DNA of 64,000 nt from Atrichornis clamosus. Its lineage: Eukaryota > Chordata > Aves > Passeriformes > Menuridae. The position numbers were made by a program, and so were the translations under genes. The DNA is taken from the NCBI GenBank assembly GCA_013400975.1, contig WBMZ01003022.1, forward strand, positions 115,069-179,068. Direction: 5' to 3'. The notes under the pieces are model-generated. The model searched no databases. It was not told the DNA's origin and was given only the letters and a program-made list of their open reading frames with translations. Shown piece by piece: positions 11,576-24,226 of the stretch; position 1 is the stretch's first letter, and each line of letters begins with the position of its first letter.

Positions 11576-13108
11576 GTGAGAGGTGATTTACTACCGAGTT
11601 GCTTTCAGTCAGGATGCTTTTTGCTGAGGCTGGGATCTTACATTAAACATTTAGGTTAGAAGCAAAAAAAGGTGATCAAGCTAATGCAAGTTAACAACTT
11701 CCAGCTCCTCACCCGAGCACAGTAATGCATCACTCCCAGCACCAGACATTTGTAAGTGAAACAGTAAGTTGCAGCGCAAGAATCCCATAACTTTAATTCA
11801 GGCTCATTTATTACACAGCATCATAAGCCATTTAAAATGGAGCATTATGGAAACACCTGCATTTTTTTCTATACGGACAAATTAGAACCATTGACAGGAT
11901 CTTCTAATCTTACCTGAACCTAGGCAGGTCAAAAAGACAATTTTATAAAAGCATTAATGCTTTAATGTTCTGAATTAATGTGGAAAAGCTTCAATTAGTC
12001 AGCTTCTTTCCTTAGGGAAATCTCTCCTCTCTATGTTTATTTTAATTAAATACCAAACGATGTCACTAAAATACATCCCTGGCACTGTGCAGGAAGCAAG
12101 GTAGTTAATATGATTTTTTTTCTCTTTGAGGATATAAAGACAAATGCATTCAGAGAAGGAGATAGCTGCTTTTAAAATGCAGCACTGATATTCCCTACCT
12201 AGCATAATAAATTGGAAAACACAAACGCATCTAATACATATTTATGAAAGGCAGCATTTAACTGCTCTGTAATATTCTGAATAAAACACTGTGAAAGATC
12301 TGTGCAGCTTATTCTGGAGGTGGTTCTGCACGTACACAAGTGCAAAGGTGCACACAGCTTTGGTCAGGTGTTGGGCACGAACCAGCAAACTTCTTTGCTT
12401 GTTATGGAGTAATGATGAAGGGTGGCAAAGGTCCCTGTGTGGGCACCTGCCCTTGCACCCACGTGCACCCAGCTCTCCATCTACCAAGCATGTAGATAAG
12501 ACCATTGGTTTATACCCCAACAGGTACCTTATGTTTTACTGTCCTTCAGTATTCCCTTTAACTTCATAAAAAAAGGAGCTTGTTGTTTTCAAAAACAGTT
12601 TGAAAAATTCACTTCTCAAGACAAGTAGCCTGAGACATTTCACAGGGCCCAAGTGTTCAGCCTTATTAATGTTCTATAAGCTTTTCCATCATGTCATTAA
12701 CTAAAGAAAACATCAGCTGAACCCTTCTAAAGCTCTGCAGATATATGAGGCAGTTGTTAACTATATTTATATAGGACATTTCTGCCCTGCTGCTATAAAC
12801 TATTCTGACTGCAGTAGATTCTGATTCAGCACTTTCAGGTGTAAAATTTGTGCAAAGGAGAAAATCTGGTTTGTTAATTTGCTATTGAAACAGTAAGGAA
12901 AGTCAGGCTTAATTAACTTGGGTGCAAACACATTGATATGGTAAGAGCACACATCCATACTCGAGAAATAGCTGTGCAGTGGTATCAGGCAATGTAATGA
13001 AAAAAAAGGTCAAAACCCTCTTTCCACAAGTACTATAATTAGTAACAGGGATCCCCCCCCGCAGTTAAACCGAAATTACTGCAAGAGTCACACAGCTACT
13101 ATTCCCCA
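11576..13108. other. Unique DNA, no gene recognised
   Basis: No repeat or exon could be assigned. Overlapping 92-codon frames on opposite strands near 12242-12569 lie in a locally GC-richer patch and look like no known protein. A run of nine C lies near 13052. Confidence 0.6.
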
Positions 13109-13203
13109 TATATATTTATATATCTACATATACATATATATATATGTCTACATATCTATCTATCTATCTATCTAATCTATCTATCTATCTATATCTATCT
13201 ATT
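13109..13203. repeat. Compound microsatellite: AT-rich then (TATC)n
   Basis: About 45 bp of alternating TA/CA-type repeat (TATATATTTATATATC and relatives) passes directly into (TATC)n from about 13153 to 13203, interrupted by TATCTAAT and TATATC. This is a GATA-class tetranucleotide repeat on the complementary strand. Interruptions usually stabilise such arrays, but length variation between individuals is likely. Confidence 0.95.
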
Positions 13204-13448
13204 CCTAAACTATTACCCATGCCCAGCCTGTCCAGCCACTGCTGTACACTGCATGAGCTCGAGGAAATGAAGCTGATATTTCTGTGAATACTCTACAGTG
13301 GCAGCTTTGGCTGGAGGAGAAGGATGTAGAGGACCTTAATGTACAGACCTGGTGGCTGGGGATGGGGTGCAGTTCCCATCCAGCCTGTGTGCCTTCTGTG
13401 CAAGGGCATCCAGGAAGGATTTCCTTCCCTTCTGCTTCTCTTCTCTAG

Positions 13449-13556
13449 GCTTTGAGCAACCTGGTCTAGGGGAAGGTGTCCCTGTCCATGGTAACAAGGG
13501 TTGGAACAAGGTGATCTTCAAGGTCCCCTGCAACCCAAAACACCCTGTGATTCTAA
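13449..13556 (+). mobile_element. CR1 LINE, 3' end fragment
   Basis: CR1 tail landmarks appear in order: GCTTTGAGCAACCTGGTCTA, GGAAGGTGTCCCTGTCCATG, GGTTGGAAC, GATCTTCAAGGTCCCCTGCA, then CACCCTGTGATTCTAAG. The final tail is diverged from ATTCTATGATTCTAT, which implies an older copy than the one at 44098. Non-coding. Confidence 0.88.
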
Positions 13557-16500
13557 GCAATCCTAAACTCTGAATTCTTCAACTGCCTGAGTTTAGTTCA
13601 AACCACTTTTTGAACTAAGGCAGCTTTGCACTGAGCAGCAATCTTGCTAATAGATGGCCACTGACTGTGGGCTCACAACCAAGGTATGGGAATTTCATCT
13701 CTGAAACACAGGATCTGCTGCGTCAAAACAGACCGAGGGTCCAGCATCCTTGTCAGTGCCAGATGCTTCAAAACAAGTTAGATTCAATTATGCTGCTAGA
13801 AAGATTAATTCACATACTAATCAACTCTGCTGAAACCATGATAGCAGTGATCCCCAGACCAGATTTTGACCTTTACTGTACAACTTCCAGCATGAGAAAT
13901 AAGGAAGATTTTTACTGACCACAACAGATGATGCCCCAGAGCAAAAGCGACTGAGTGCCACACAGTGGTAATATCATTTAAGCTGGTGTAACCAATTTGG
14001 GGTTTTGATCTTTGAGAATAACATTACAGGATAACATTTTCAGAAGTGCCCGAGCAACCTTCACCCTTCGGCTCCACTGGCTTTCAGCAGGTTAATACAC
14101 TGAATCACCCAGGGATGTTTGAAAACTTTTCCAGTACACTTGAAGCTTTAGATGCAAACTAAGAGAGGCAGCCAGGCTTTGCACTGTTTGCTCCATGGGA
14201 CTTGTTTTGAGGGAGCAGAAGCAGCCTTTTTTTCCACACATGGCCCACACCAATTTTTCACAGCCAGCAGAGCAGCAGTTGCCACACCTGCATGACTTCA
14301 CTGCACTGCATCAGGAGAAACAGGGGAAATGGGAGTCTGCTAGAGGAAGGACAGACAAGTCCCCAGTTTGTGTTTATCCAGCCAGCTGGAGCAAACACAC
14401 TTGCGTTTCCCAAAAGTTAAGGGGAACTCTCCCTGGGGCAATCTGGTTATTGTTTTCCCAGCTCTTCTCCTGGCATGAAGAGCTTTTACCCTGCACATTG
14501 AAAAGAGACAGAGCATGTCATGCTTAGTGCGAGGGTAAGAAATGCATCAGAAACGCAAAGAAGCTGATTTTGAACACTATTTTTAATTACAGACACTTCA
14601 TTATTTATTTCACATTCTGAACAACTTATCAGGATGATCAATTCCTTGTCTCATTAATTAAATTCTGTTGGCATAACGTAACATTTCAGACTTCACTTTC
14701 TGCTCATTGTGTAGCCACAGCCTCACCTCTTTGAATCTTCATTTCCTTGGAATTACAGGTTGTTTGTTATCTTTAATTCTACCAGATTCCATTATCTGAG
14801 TTTTCTTCTCACACTGATAAGTTGAAACGACATACCCAGAACAACACTGTGTACCACTCCTAGTTTGGAAAGTGTATTCCCACTTTGGCGGATGGGATAA
14901 AACTCTCAGGTGGGAATGTACTGTTAAGTCTGTGCAGATGGACTATTTTTCCTGTGGTAGAGCAACATGAATATGTACATCCAGCTGTAGTGCTTAGGTG
15001 TAATCAGGAAGGGAGATGCAAAAACACAATGACAAGAAGGTCAATATGTTTTGCCTAATAACAAATTCTACTGTCGGGGCAGTTAAAAGGAATGGCAGGT
15101 ATTAAGAGAAATATATTTCAATAATTCATTTTAAAAAATGTGATAATTGCATATGCACAGAACAGTCACCAGAGACCAAAGGCAGAAGATATGTCAGTTA
15201 GAACTGCATTAAAAAACCAGATTAATACACAGTAAATAGTGAAAAGATGTATTAAATGATGCATCAGTTGAAAGAAATACATAATTTATGTGCATCTAAG
15301 TATTAAAATCAGAGAATGCCTGGCATGTTCACACCCCTGGTTGCAAGTATACTCACAGCCAGCCTGTGTATGCTGACATGTTAAATATTAAATGAGGCAC
15401 CAAAACAAGCCCAGCACAAGAAGCCTGAGCTGTGAACAGCCAAGTTTTGAGATTGTGTAGCCAATGCCATGGTGCACCCACTGCTGTGATGGTAATGCTC
15501 CTGGAATCAGCCCCATATTCCCTCTGCCTTTGCAGAGGTGCTCCCAGAGAACTCCACAGCCTGTGCAGGATGCCAGGAGCTCAGTCCTACATTCTTCTTG
15601 CTGGACCATCATACCCAGCCCAGCAGGTTTCTACACAGTGTAACTGGGTGGATGGGGCAGGAATCCCACTGCTGAATGTCCATCACACACAGAGGTGTAG
15701 GGAGCCTGTGTCACTGCTCTTTGCATCAGGGCTGAACAGCACTGTGGCTACAGGGGAAGAACGGGAGGCTTAAAAGCAAGAAAAGATCTTATTTGCCTTA
15801 CTCCATGACTATTGCCACAACAATAGTAAAAAATGAGGCAGTCTAAAGTACAAAAGAGTCACATGAAGCCTCTTCTCCTTGCCTGCAGAGCCAATGAGAA
15901 TGATACCACTGGAACATAAGACACCACATTCCACGTAACCAATTTCTATGCTGTATCTGAAACCTGATAGCCAAAAAATACGAAAAGATGACACCAAAAG
16001 CACAATCTCTTCCAAAACATTGAAAGAATTAGTAGCATGAGTGGCCTATGTAAATCTCCATGCCCATTCATGTCCCCCTACACACCAAGTCTGCCTGCTA
16101 AGTGCAGCAAAAGGTAAAATTGGTGACAGCGATTTACAATATATCAATTCATTGATCTTTCCACCGTTTAACCAATATATAACCCCATACAACTTCAATT
16201 AGCCCCGATGGTAAACAGAACCATAAATGACCCTTTGATGTTATCACATCCTAAGTCGAAGCACACAGGGGGTGTTTATTTTACTAGCCGGTCCACATTC
16301 CTGGGTATACTTTACAAGGAAAAAAGGAACAAAAGGCACTATTAACACCTTTTTCTAAGGGACACTCCTGTAACTTAGAAAGTCCCTAATCTGTTCTTCC
16401 TTAGAAAGGAAGAGAGCCATAAGGAGGTGTTACCTGAAAAGCCAGCCACTGGAAGAGGCGTGGCAAATATTCTAACATCATAAAATAACAGAAAATAAAC

Positions 16501-17730
16501 CAATGCTGAGATGTTTTCTCAGCATCCCATCTAGTCAGCAAATACATAATGAAATGCAAAACTGAAAAAAAACCCCAAAATCACCAAAAAAATGCTGAAT
16601 GGGGAGCATTAGAAATGGTAAAAGGCAATGAAGCATCATAGGCAGAGAGTCCTGGATTCCACCACTAAATAGTTCTTGGGGAAAACAGTACTTAAGCATC
16701 CATCTCTTTTTTCTGCAAACTCTCATAACAGCAATTTGATTGAATCTGAAGTAAATCACTTAATATTCAAGAGATATAAAGTTCTTTAATAGCATGAAGT
16801 AATCCTATAAAATATCATGGTTGCACAAAAAAATCAGTAACCTGAGTGAGGCAGAACAGTCAAGGACTGAACCGGGGAGATGAGAGATGGCAGTCCAACA
16901 CAACGAAACAAAATACTTTATTGATATTTCTGAAGCTCTTATGTTCTGACAAACAAAGGCCCAGAAAGTCTAAAAGTTGGGAGTTTGAGACTTTCACACT
17001 GAATGCTAAGCAAGCAAAGAAGTGATGAAGTCATGAATCAGCTTTTACGATGATGGAAAGTTTCATCTGTGTTGAGCACTCTTTAAGCTGTTTCCTAAGT
17101 CATCCATGGTTACTGCTCCCTAATCAACATTTAATAACATAAAGTAATTTGGAGCAATTTTTTTAAAAGCAAATGTTAGAAATTCATGACCTTTATCCAG
17201 GCTTTTGTCCTCTTTCTGCTTTGTTTGGTGAAGTTCACTGTCAAGGAGCCTGAGTCATCAGGGATCTCCATCAGAGTCTGAGATATCCTGGCTAGATATT
17301 GAGTTTTTCCCTCTCAATCAAACATCCTATGGGATAGTTTAGTATTAGATTAAGTGTATCTTGCAAGGTAAATGTAATGCACTGAATAATTGATAGCATG
17401 TTATGCTAAATTTGTTAAAAGAAAAACAAGCAACTAAGTCATTAAACCCCACAATATGCATTGAAGATGAATAAACAGAGAGAATCATTAACAGCATTCC
17501 CTGCTAGATTTATTCCAAGTTTAATCGACCCAGGGGACAAAATGACAGACACAGTATTTCACCCACACTTCACAATCAGAATTCTTCCTCCAGGGCAGCA
17601 TATTCTGCAAAACTCAGTGCCAGTGAAAAGTATAACCTTCCTGGCTTTAAAGACTTGAGCTCAACTATACAAACCCCTTGTTTTTTAAAAGCCCAAGTCT
17701 CTTTTAGGTTCCAGCTGAAACAGGGCAGGC
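13557..17730. other. Unique DNA, no gene recognised
   Basis: No coding exon or further repeat could be assigned. Open frames of 110 codons (14195-14527) and 113 codons (15432-15773), both plus strand, look like no known protein and carry no flanking splice-site pair that I trust. Confidence 0.55.
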
Positions 17731-17820
17731 CAGTCCCTCAGCTGCAGTTAATCAGCATGGCTCCACCAAAATCAACAAATCTGTGCTATTTAACACTAGT
17801 CTAAGAACTGACCCTATGTT
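17731..17820 (+). repeat. Degenerate palindromic ancient repeat (MITE-like)
   Basis: The left arm, CTCAGCTGCAGTTAATCAGC then ATGGCTCCA, is an imperfect inverted match to the right arm TCTGTGCTATTTAACACTAG then TCTAAG. By hand, with one gap, about 17 of 27 positions pair. The order and wording match an old palindromic repeat seen across amniotes: CCTCAGCTGGTGTAAATCAG, GCATAGCTCCATTGA, then its mirror, ending in a GGATCTGGCCC-like end. The decay implies great age. The family name is not certain; the inverted-repeat structure is visible in the sequence. Confidence 0.5.
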
Positions 17821-18221
17821 ATTTCCCAGCATACTGTCCTCAGTTGGGACTGCCGATATAATTATTTTGATTCTGGCATCTGAAATATTTCACCAACAGT
17901 GAGTTAATTAAGTTACTGCCAGTAGAGTGTCTTAAACTTCCATCATATTTGATGTTCGCTAAAACAACACATATTCCACAGCTGAGTAAATATTTCTTTG
18001 GTGAACATAATGTAGGATTTGGTTCTCACTCCAGATGTCGATTGCATTTATACAAATTTGCACTGTGGCTTTGATTTGAATTCTCTCATCCTCTGGTCTG
18101 TGACAACTGAATGCCTGTAGACTGACAGCTACATCAGCATTGATATTCCGAACTTCTACAGTGCCTTTGTCTATTTAGTCCTTTACTCCTGTTAATGAAC
18201 GAAGCCACAAGGATCCCTGTG
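17821..18221. other. Short unique spacer, nothing assigned
   Basis: AT-rich sequence between two ancient repeat remnants, with no open frame or motif of note. Confidence 0.6.
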
Positions 18222-18330
18222 GGGTAAGAATTATTCTATTCATTTTACATATGGGAAATTTATGATGTAGAAAGATAAAGCCACTTGCCAAGGTTGCGTG
18301 ACAAATCTGGAGTAAAGGTGGAGAGAACTG
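18222..18330 (-). mobile_element. MIR-like SINE remnant (minus strand)
   Basis: The plus strand reads ATTTTACATATGGGAAAT, AGATAAAGCCACTTGCCAAG, GTTGCGTGACAAATCTGG and AGTAAAGGTGGAGAGAACTG. This follows the reverse complement of the MIR core and tail (ATTTTACAGATGAGGAAACT, AAGTGACTTGCCCAAGGTC, ACACAGCTAGTAAGTGGCAG, AGCTGGGATT). MIRs are tRNA-derived SINEs dating from before or near the amniote radiation and are sparse in birds. The copy is heavily mutated and has no A/B box good enough for transcription. Confidence 0.65.
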
Positions 18331-21300
18331 CAATCAATACATAGGAGAAGTTCTAGTCTTATTGAACAGGGATAAATGTTTGCAGAATTCAAGCCACATT
18401 TTAAGAATATTGTTAGGTAGACAAGTCTCATCCAATAAAATAGAAAAAAAAGAAAAAAACCCCCTGTCATTTTACTGAATGAGAATTAAATACTATTCAT
18501 ATTTATTAATATGAGAAGTTTGGGGTTTTTTTTTTCCAGGAAATCATTTTCATAAAAGTTTTCAACTTGTATATATTGGAATTTCCATTGCAGGGAAAAA
18601 AAAGTCTCCCTTACTGCATTCAGTAATAAAATAGCACAAGAAATAATGGTTCTGGATGGAGCTTGCCGGCATTCATTAACAGTATTGGCTCAGATGTGCA
18701 ACATTTCTGAAGTGCTGGAAAAATAAAAGGGCATTTCAATCCTGGCTTCCCTGACAGCAAAGGTAGACCAGTTCTGAGCTAATTTTAAAATTCTGTTATC
18801 TGTTATGACATGTTGAAGAACAACAAAAGCATGCTTCACCGACTGCCCCATAAGAAATCAAACTTTGATGCTCAAATTGCATTTTCAACTTAAATAGTGC
18901 AAAAGAATTGCACTCAGATCTTTAAGAGAATACTACAGGTCATAAAGCTCAAGTCAGACAATGTTTTCAAATAACAACGGTTAAGTTGACAGTCAGTGAG
19001 ACAAATAACAGCCCATGGCATTAATGGCTGCAGCAGCAAAATGAAATGCTGGGGAACCAAACAACCCTTGACTCTGGCATGGCCCTGATTTCAGAGTCAA
19101 GTATTACAGAGTGTTTGAGAATTGTATCAGGAAGGACTACCCTATCATTAGCCATACAGGTTTAGTCTCAGCTGTTATAAGGATGACAATGAAGATGTTG
19201 GTCAGGAAAATCTCCTCCTTCAGGACAGGAAAAACCCCAAGTTACACCTGTTCAAGCCAATGGACTCTTGTGCCTTTGAGGAGCTTTTCGTGGGGATGCA
19301 GTAGGTGCTTATGTCCATGTTATAACAATACAGAAGAAAATGACAACACCATTTTTTTTAAGGAGCCATGAGATTAAGCAAAGTCAAGCAATGAGATTAA
19401 GCAAAATGGACCCTCTAACAACTATCTTGCTCTACCATCCACAAATCACCCCCCACTCTTTAGATAAAGTAAAAAAGCATTGAACATTTTAATTACCAGA
19501 TAATATTATCTCTTTAGTATGGAACTGACTCTTTTCCTAGCTAATGTTCTCTATTTCCAGTGGAAATATGACAATTTATTGAAAACGAGATCCTGATCTT
19601 GTACATTTTTGTATTTCACGTCAATTTGCATATTAATCATGCTCATCTTCTCTTCCGTATTCCACAATATGAACAAGTTCATTCACAGAATGTAGTACAA
19701 ATTGACAAGGCATAACAACTTCTATTGAAAATACAAACACATGAGCACTGTCAAGTTACATCTTAAAGCAGATCTCTCTTTTTGGCAATGTCAGCTTGCA
19801 AATAGGGTAGTCACAGAACTTCTGGAATTCATGGGGCAGATAGGATTCAGAAGAGGAAAAATTTTTGAAGTGGAGAAATAAAGCCGCTAGGCAACACTAG
19901 AAAATAGGGAATGGCACAGAGAGAAAAAGATGGAGAGAAAAGAAATGGAAGGATGCATGTTCTATGGAGAGATGAAATGAAAGGGAATGGGATCAGAAAC
20001 AAGGTTCATGTTAAGCACAGACGGAAGTATCTCAGAAATAAAAGCTATTTTTTGACTGCTAAATTTTGCTGTTAGGCAGAATCAAATAATTCACTAACAT
20101 TGTCTGCTCCTTAAATAACTACTTGCAAATGTGTCCTGTCATTTCGTTTATTTATTTTTATCAGCTCTTCCACTGGTGATAAACACTGGATGGACCTGAC
20201 TTTTCTCATTCTCATTTCTGAAAAAAAAATTTTAAAAAAGGGTTTTTTTTCTTTACTCATTCTTCAGGGACAAACAAAAAGACTAATTGCTCATAAAACA
20301 CTAAAAAGAAAGCATCACAGGAGAGTTCCTGCATGGCTGAAAATAAAACTTAAAATCACATCAAAAGTGTTGGCCCAAAGTCATTTTCAGTGAACCACAA
20401 CTGTTATTTCTCAGGCCAGCTGGGAACATAAAGAGACTTTATTAATGCATGATTTCTGCATTTACCTCATATTTCTAACTTGGAATAAATTAGAAACAGA
20501 CTTAAAGGCCCCATTTCACAGCATGGAGTAAACAAATGTGTTTTACTATATATGCTTTTCAGAATGAATTAAATTAACATAGCATTTGTTCAAGTTGCTC
20601 ACAGCAGACAGATTTCATTCTGTACAACAGGCTTTAAGAGGAACAGACAATACAGGGAAGGCTTCACCTGAACTTCAAACAACAGCAGTCCCATCCACTT
20701 CTGCCTCCTCCCAACCACTGCTGCATCACTGCACCTAACAGCAATGGAGCTAACTAGGTTTTTTAAACAGTAAATACATGTCTTTGACTGCCACCTGAAA
20801 ATGTAACTTCTATTCAGCATTGTGTTAGGAAAGAACACTGATATCTCAAAATTTAACAATAATTTGATGCAGGAAGAAAGATGGGAACTTAAACTCCATT
20901 CTCATTCCTACCAAAAGTGATGCAGTAAACAGAAGCAGAACGAGACTTGGGATGCAGTGGCTCTGGAAGGCTACTAGCTGTGGATGGCTGGTTCCATGTC
21001 ATCCTTTTTATCTCATGGTTTGTTCCGAGAAGGGCCAACCCAGGCATCAACAGACCACATGTGATCTGTTAACAACACCTAACCAGAAGACTTCCCACTT
21101 CCACTTGACTTTTTTTCAGTCTTTTCTAAGTTTAAGAAAAAGACTTAAAAAGAACACTGCTGTTCGCACACCCAAACTCAGATTCTTCTTTTACTTTTGT
21201 TCAAAGCGGAATACCAAATTCTGCTCCAAATTCAACCCCAAGGATCTGAGGTTGAACAGAAAGGAATGAAAATTGGGTCAAGATCAGGCTGAAGCTTCAG

Positions 21301-22690
21301 CCTTCACTTTGAAGAGAACCCAAAGAATGAATCCCTGCGTGGGTTCCTCAGGTCACTTTTACCAGCCTCTAGATCTACTATGAGACAAGTGCTGCATGAA
21401 AACATAGCTCAGAAATGCAATAACTACTTTATAATAACATCTGAATTCCTTCTGTGAATGAGAACAGCAAGTTATGCTACATCAACTACACTTTTCCCTA
21501 CTCAGACTTTCAAAACATATTTCTATCAGAGACTAAACGATGATGCCAACCTCTCACTGCAATCAAAAGCAACCACTGCAGTTCATATGCACAGAATGAC
21601 TAGCTACCAATCAGGTAAATAACTTGAAAACATTTCGTCATCTGGATGGATTTTGGATTAAACCTTTAGAAGTGAACCAGCAAATCATTACTATAGACAC
21701 CATTTTGGTATTTTTGCTGAGCAGCACTTTACTCTTCCAAAAGACCCCAAAAAGGTAATAAAGTTGAACTAAACAACTTTTAAAAATAAACTCATAATCT
21801 TACAGCTGGGCCAGCAACATTAAGACTAAGTAATGTCTCTGGAACATTATTTACATGAAAAGAGAGGCTAAAAGCACCATCAGCGCTGAATTCTTTTCTC
21901 ATTTGGTGTGATGGATACCTAAAATGTCTTGGTGTCTATCAACTGTAAATAAAAGGGTACTCAAGCTAAGCATAAGAATTAGCTTAAACTCAGAATTTCC
22001 CCACTAATTACAGTTTATTGTGGGATCTTAAGAATACACACAATGAACAATATGTTGCTTATATGGCAGTTACTATTAAGGAGGAAATGTATGGAAAAAT
22101 TAATAATTCTGAGAAACAGTGGTATTTGAAGTTAAATGCATAAACAGTCCCTACAAAATATATTTTCCAAGCTGTTTTTACAACAATTTTTACAGGCATG
22201 TGGGTGTTTAGCAGTACCAAGCACAGATTTCCATAAAGAAATTCTTAATCAGATTTACCATGCCTTCATTTCTGTTTCATATCAGCTTTTAACATCAATG
22301 AAAATAATCTGGCTGAACTGGTGAAAGACCTCATACTTGGAGGTGTCTCAATGCAAGTTGTTAATTTATTGACAGTAATTTAAGTTTCAAAGGAGACACA
22401 CAACACATAATAAACATAATAAAATGAAACCAAATAAGCCAAAACATTAAATCTATCTAAATCTATTTAACTCCATCTATAAGCACTAATTGGAAGGAAT
22501 GATAATCACATGTTTAGCAGGCACATCTTAAGGTCAGTGAATTAATGTGGAAAGCAAGTATTTTGAACAACCTTTCATTACCCTATTGCACATATCCCTC
22601 CTAGTAATCACCAGCACTGGCAGGCTCCTAAGAGAGTTTAACTCATCTGCCCATCACTATTCAAAGTATTGTGAAAGTCTAATGCCACTC
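18331..22690. other. Unique DNA, no gene recognised
   Basis: No coding exon is evident. A 15-bp direct repeat (ATGAGATTAAGCAAA) occurs at 19368-19382 and 19391-19405. A 105-codon frame at 20952-21269 looks like no known protein. The rest is AT-rich single-copy sequence. Confidence 0.6.
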
Positions 22691-22712
22691 ATTCTATGAT
22701 TCTACGATTCAT
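22691..22712 (+). mobile_element. CR1 LINE, extreme 3' tail only
   Basis: ATTCTATGATTCTACGATTC is the diagnostic 3' microsatellite of CR1 (ATTCTATG units). The preceding bases do not align well to the rest of a CR1 tail, so this is either an extremely truncated insertion or a badly decayed one. Confidence 0.6.
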
Positions 22713-24200
22713 CCCAAGCAATACCAATTCCTCTACATTTTGCAGGCAGCACTATTCTTCATGGAAGAAAGAGATGGCATACTGCAGGTGTACGCAACCT
22801 TTTGACAGCTATGTATGTTAAGACAACCTGCTCAGAAATGCATTTGTATTAGTGATGTGCTGTCAATCAGAGAGCATTTCTATATATGACCTGGGAGCAA
22901 GAGGAACAAGGGGTTTTGGGTACAAATTCTGGCTCCTTCTCAGGACAGCACTTTACTAAACCCCTGAGCTAAGTGCCGAGGATCTTTAAAGCCCTGGACT
23001 ATAAGCAAATGCCTAATTACAGAATCAACTATGTTTGAAATTAAGTCCAAACAGCTTGATCTCACAGTAGATAAACACCATCAGCTACCATTATATTGAG
23101 AGTCGTTAATGCTCAGTGCTGAGGTGACTGAAAAGTTTGGGTGTGCACATACCAGCTAGAATCCACATCTCCAGCAATAAGGAACAGAGGCAGAGCTGTG
23201 CTCAAGCTGAAGATCAGTTGCTGTTCTTCCCTTAAAACAATTTCAGCACTTTGGAATGTGGTACATCCCTTTTTCTATTCCAGAAAGAAATATGAATAAC
23301 CTCAAGGTTATATTTATTTTATATATATAGTATATATATTATTTCTTTAAACCCATAGAAGGATGAAAAACTCAGACAGAAATCCAAAAACAGAGGAAAA
23401 AAAAGTTTATGATGGCAAAGTACATTTGAAAATATTATCCTCTATGGCCAGGGTACTTTGTCTGTGGCAACTTCTGCAAGCTAACTGGATTTTAAGTGTT
23501 TTAAGTGTATTCTAATGAAAGACTTTTTCAGCCCTACTTTGCTATTAGCAGCATTATTTCATCCTTATTAGTATTCAAGTTTATTAATTGCCCATTGCAC
23601 GCCTAAAAGTACTTTTGGGAAGTGATAATAGCAGCACATTCTGTGATGGAGGGAAGACTTTTGTTGGCACTTAGGCACTTGAAAACGTGAAGTGGTTTGG
23701 GAGTAAAGGAGCTTGAGCCTTGGGTGAAAGTGTAGTAGATTGCAGAGTATCTGACAAGCAGGATTTAGACCCACAAGTATAGAAAGTGTACACTAATGCA
23801 GTTTAATGTCGAAACAGAAAGAAAGTATATCACTCTCAAAATGGCATAGTATTTTTTTTTAACTGCTTGAGACTTTAAGAATGCATATTTGATTGCTCAT
23901 TAAAGCAATTATTGTTATAGAGTTTCTTAAGTGCATTACGCTGCCTTTTTGTGAGATTTTCTACCCAAGCCATTCAACTCTCTTTGAGTTTTCTGTTGAA
24001 AAATAACATTTAAAATATTCAACAGACAACTGGTGCAGTCGGGTGCCCAAAAGTTCAAAAAAACAAGTAGAACTTCTAATGAATAAACTGTGGAAGCAAT
24101 TTGAAGATTACAGGGCTTAAAGACCACCACAAGCCTCATCTGAGGAAAAAAAAAATCTCCTCAAAGAATACTATTTAAAATTTCAAACACATTTCCTTGC
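22713..24200. other. Unique AT-rich DNA, no gene recognised
   Basis: Contains a short TA-rich stretch, TATATATATAGTATATATAT, near 23320-23339, and otherwise nothing I can assign. Confidence 0.6.
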
Positions 24201-24226
24201 CAAGGAAGGAAGGAAGGAAGGAAGAA
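24201..24226. repeat. (GGAA)n microsatellite
   Basis: CAAGGAAGGAAGGAAGGAAG GAAG: about six GGAA units. GGAA arrays can bind ETS-family factors, but this one is short and has no other regulatory context. Confidence 0.9.

Noticed and set aside
23320..23339. TA-rich palindrome
   Set aside because: Simple alternating TA sequence is self-complementary by composition and not informative.
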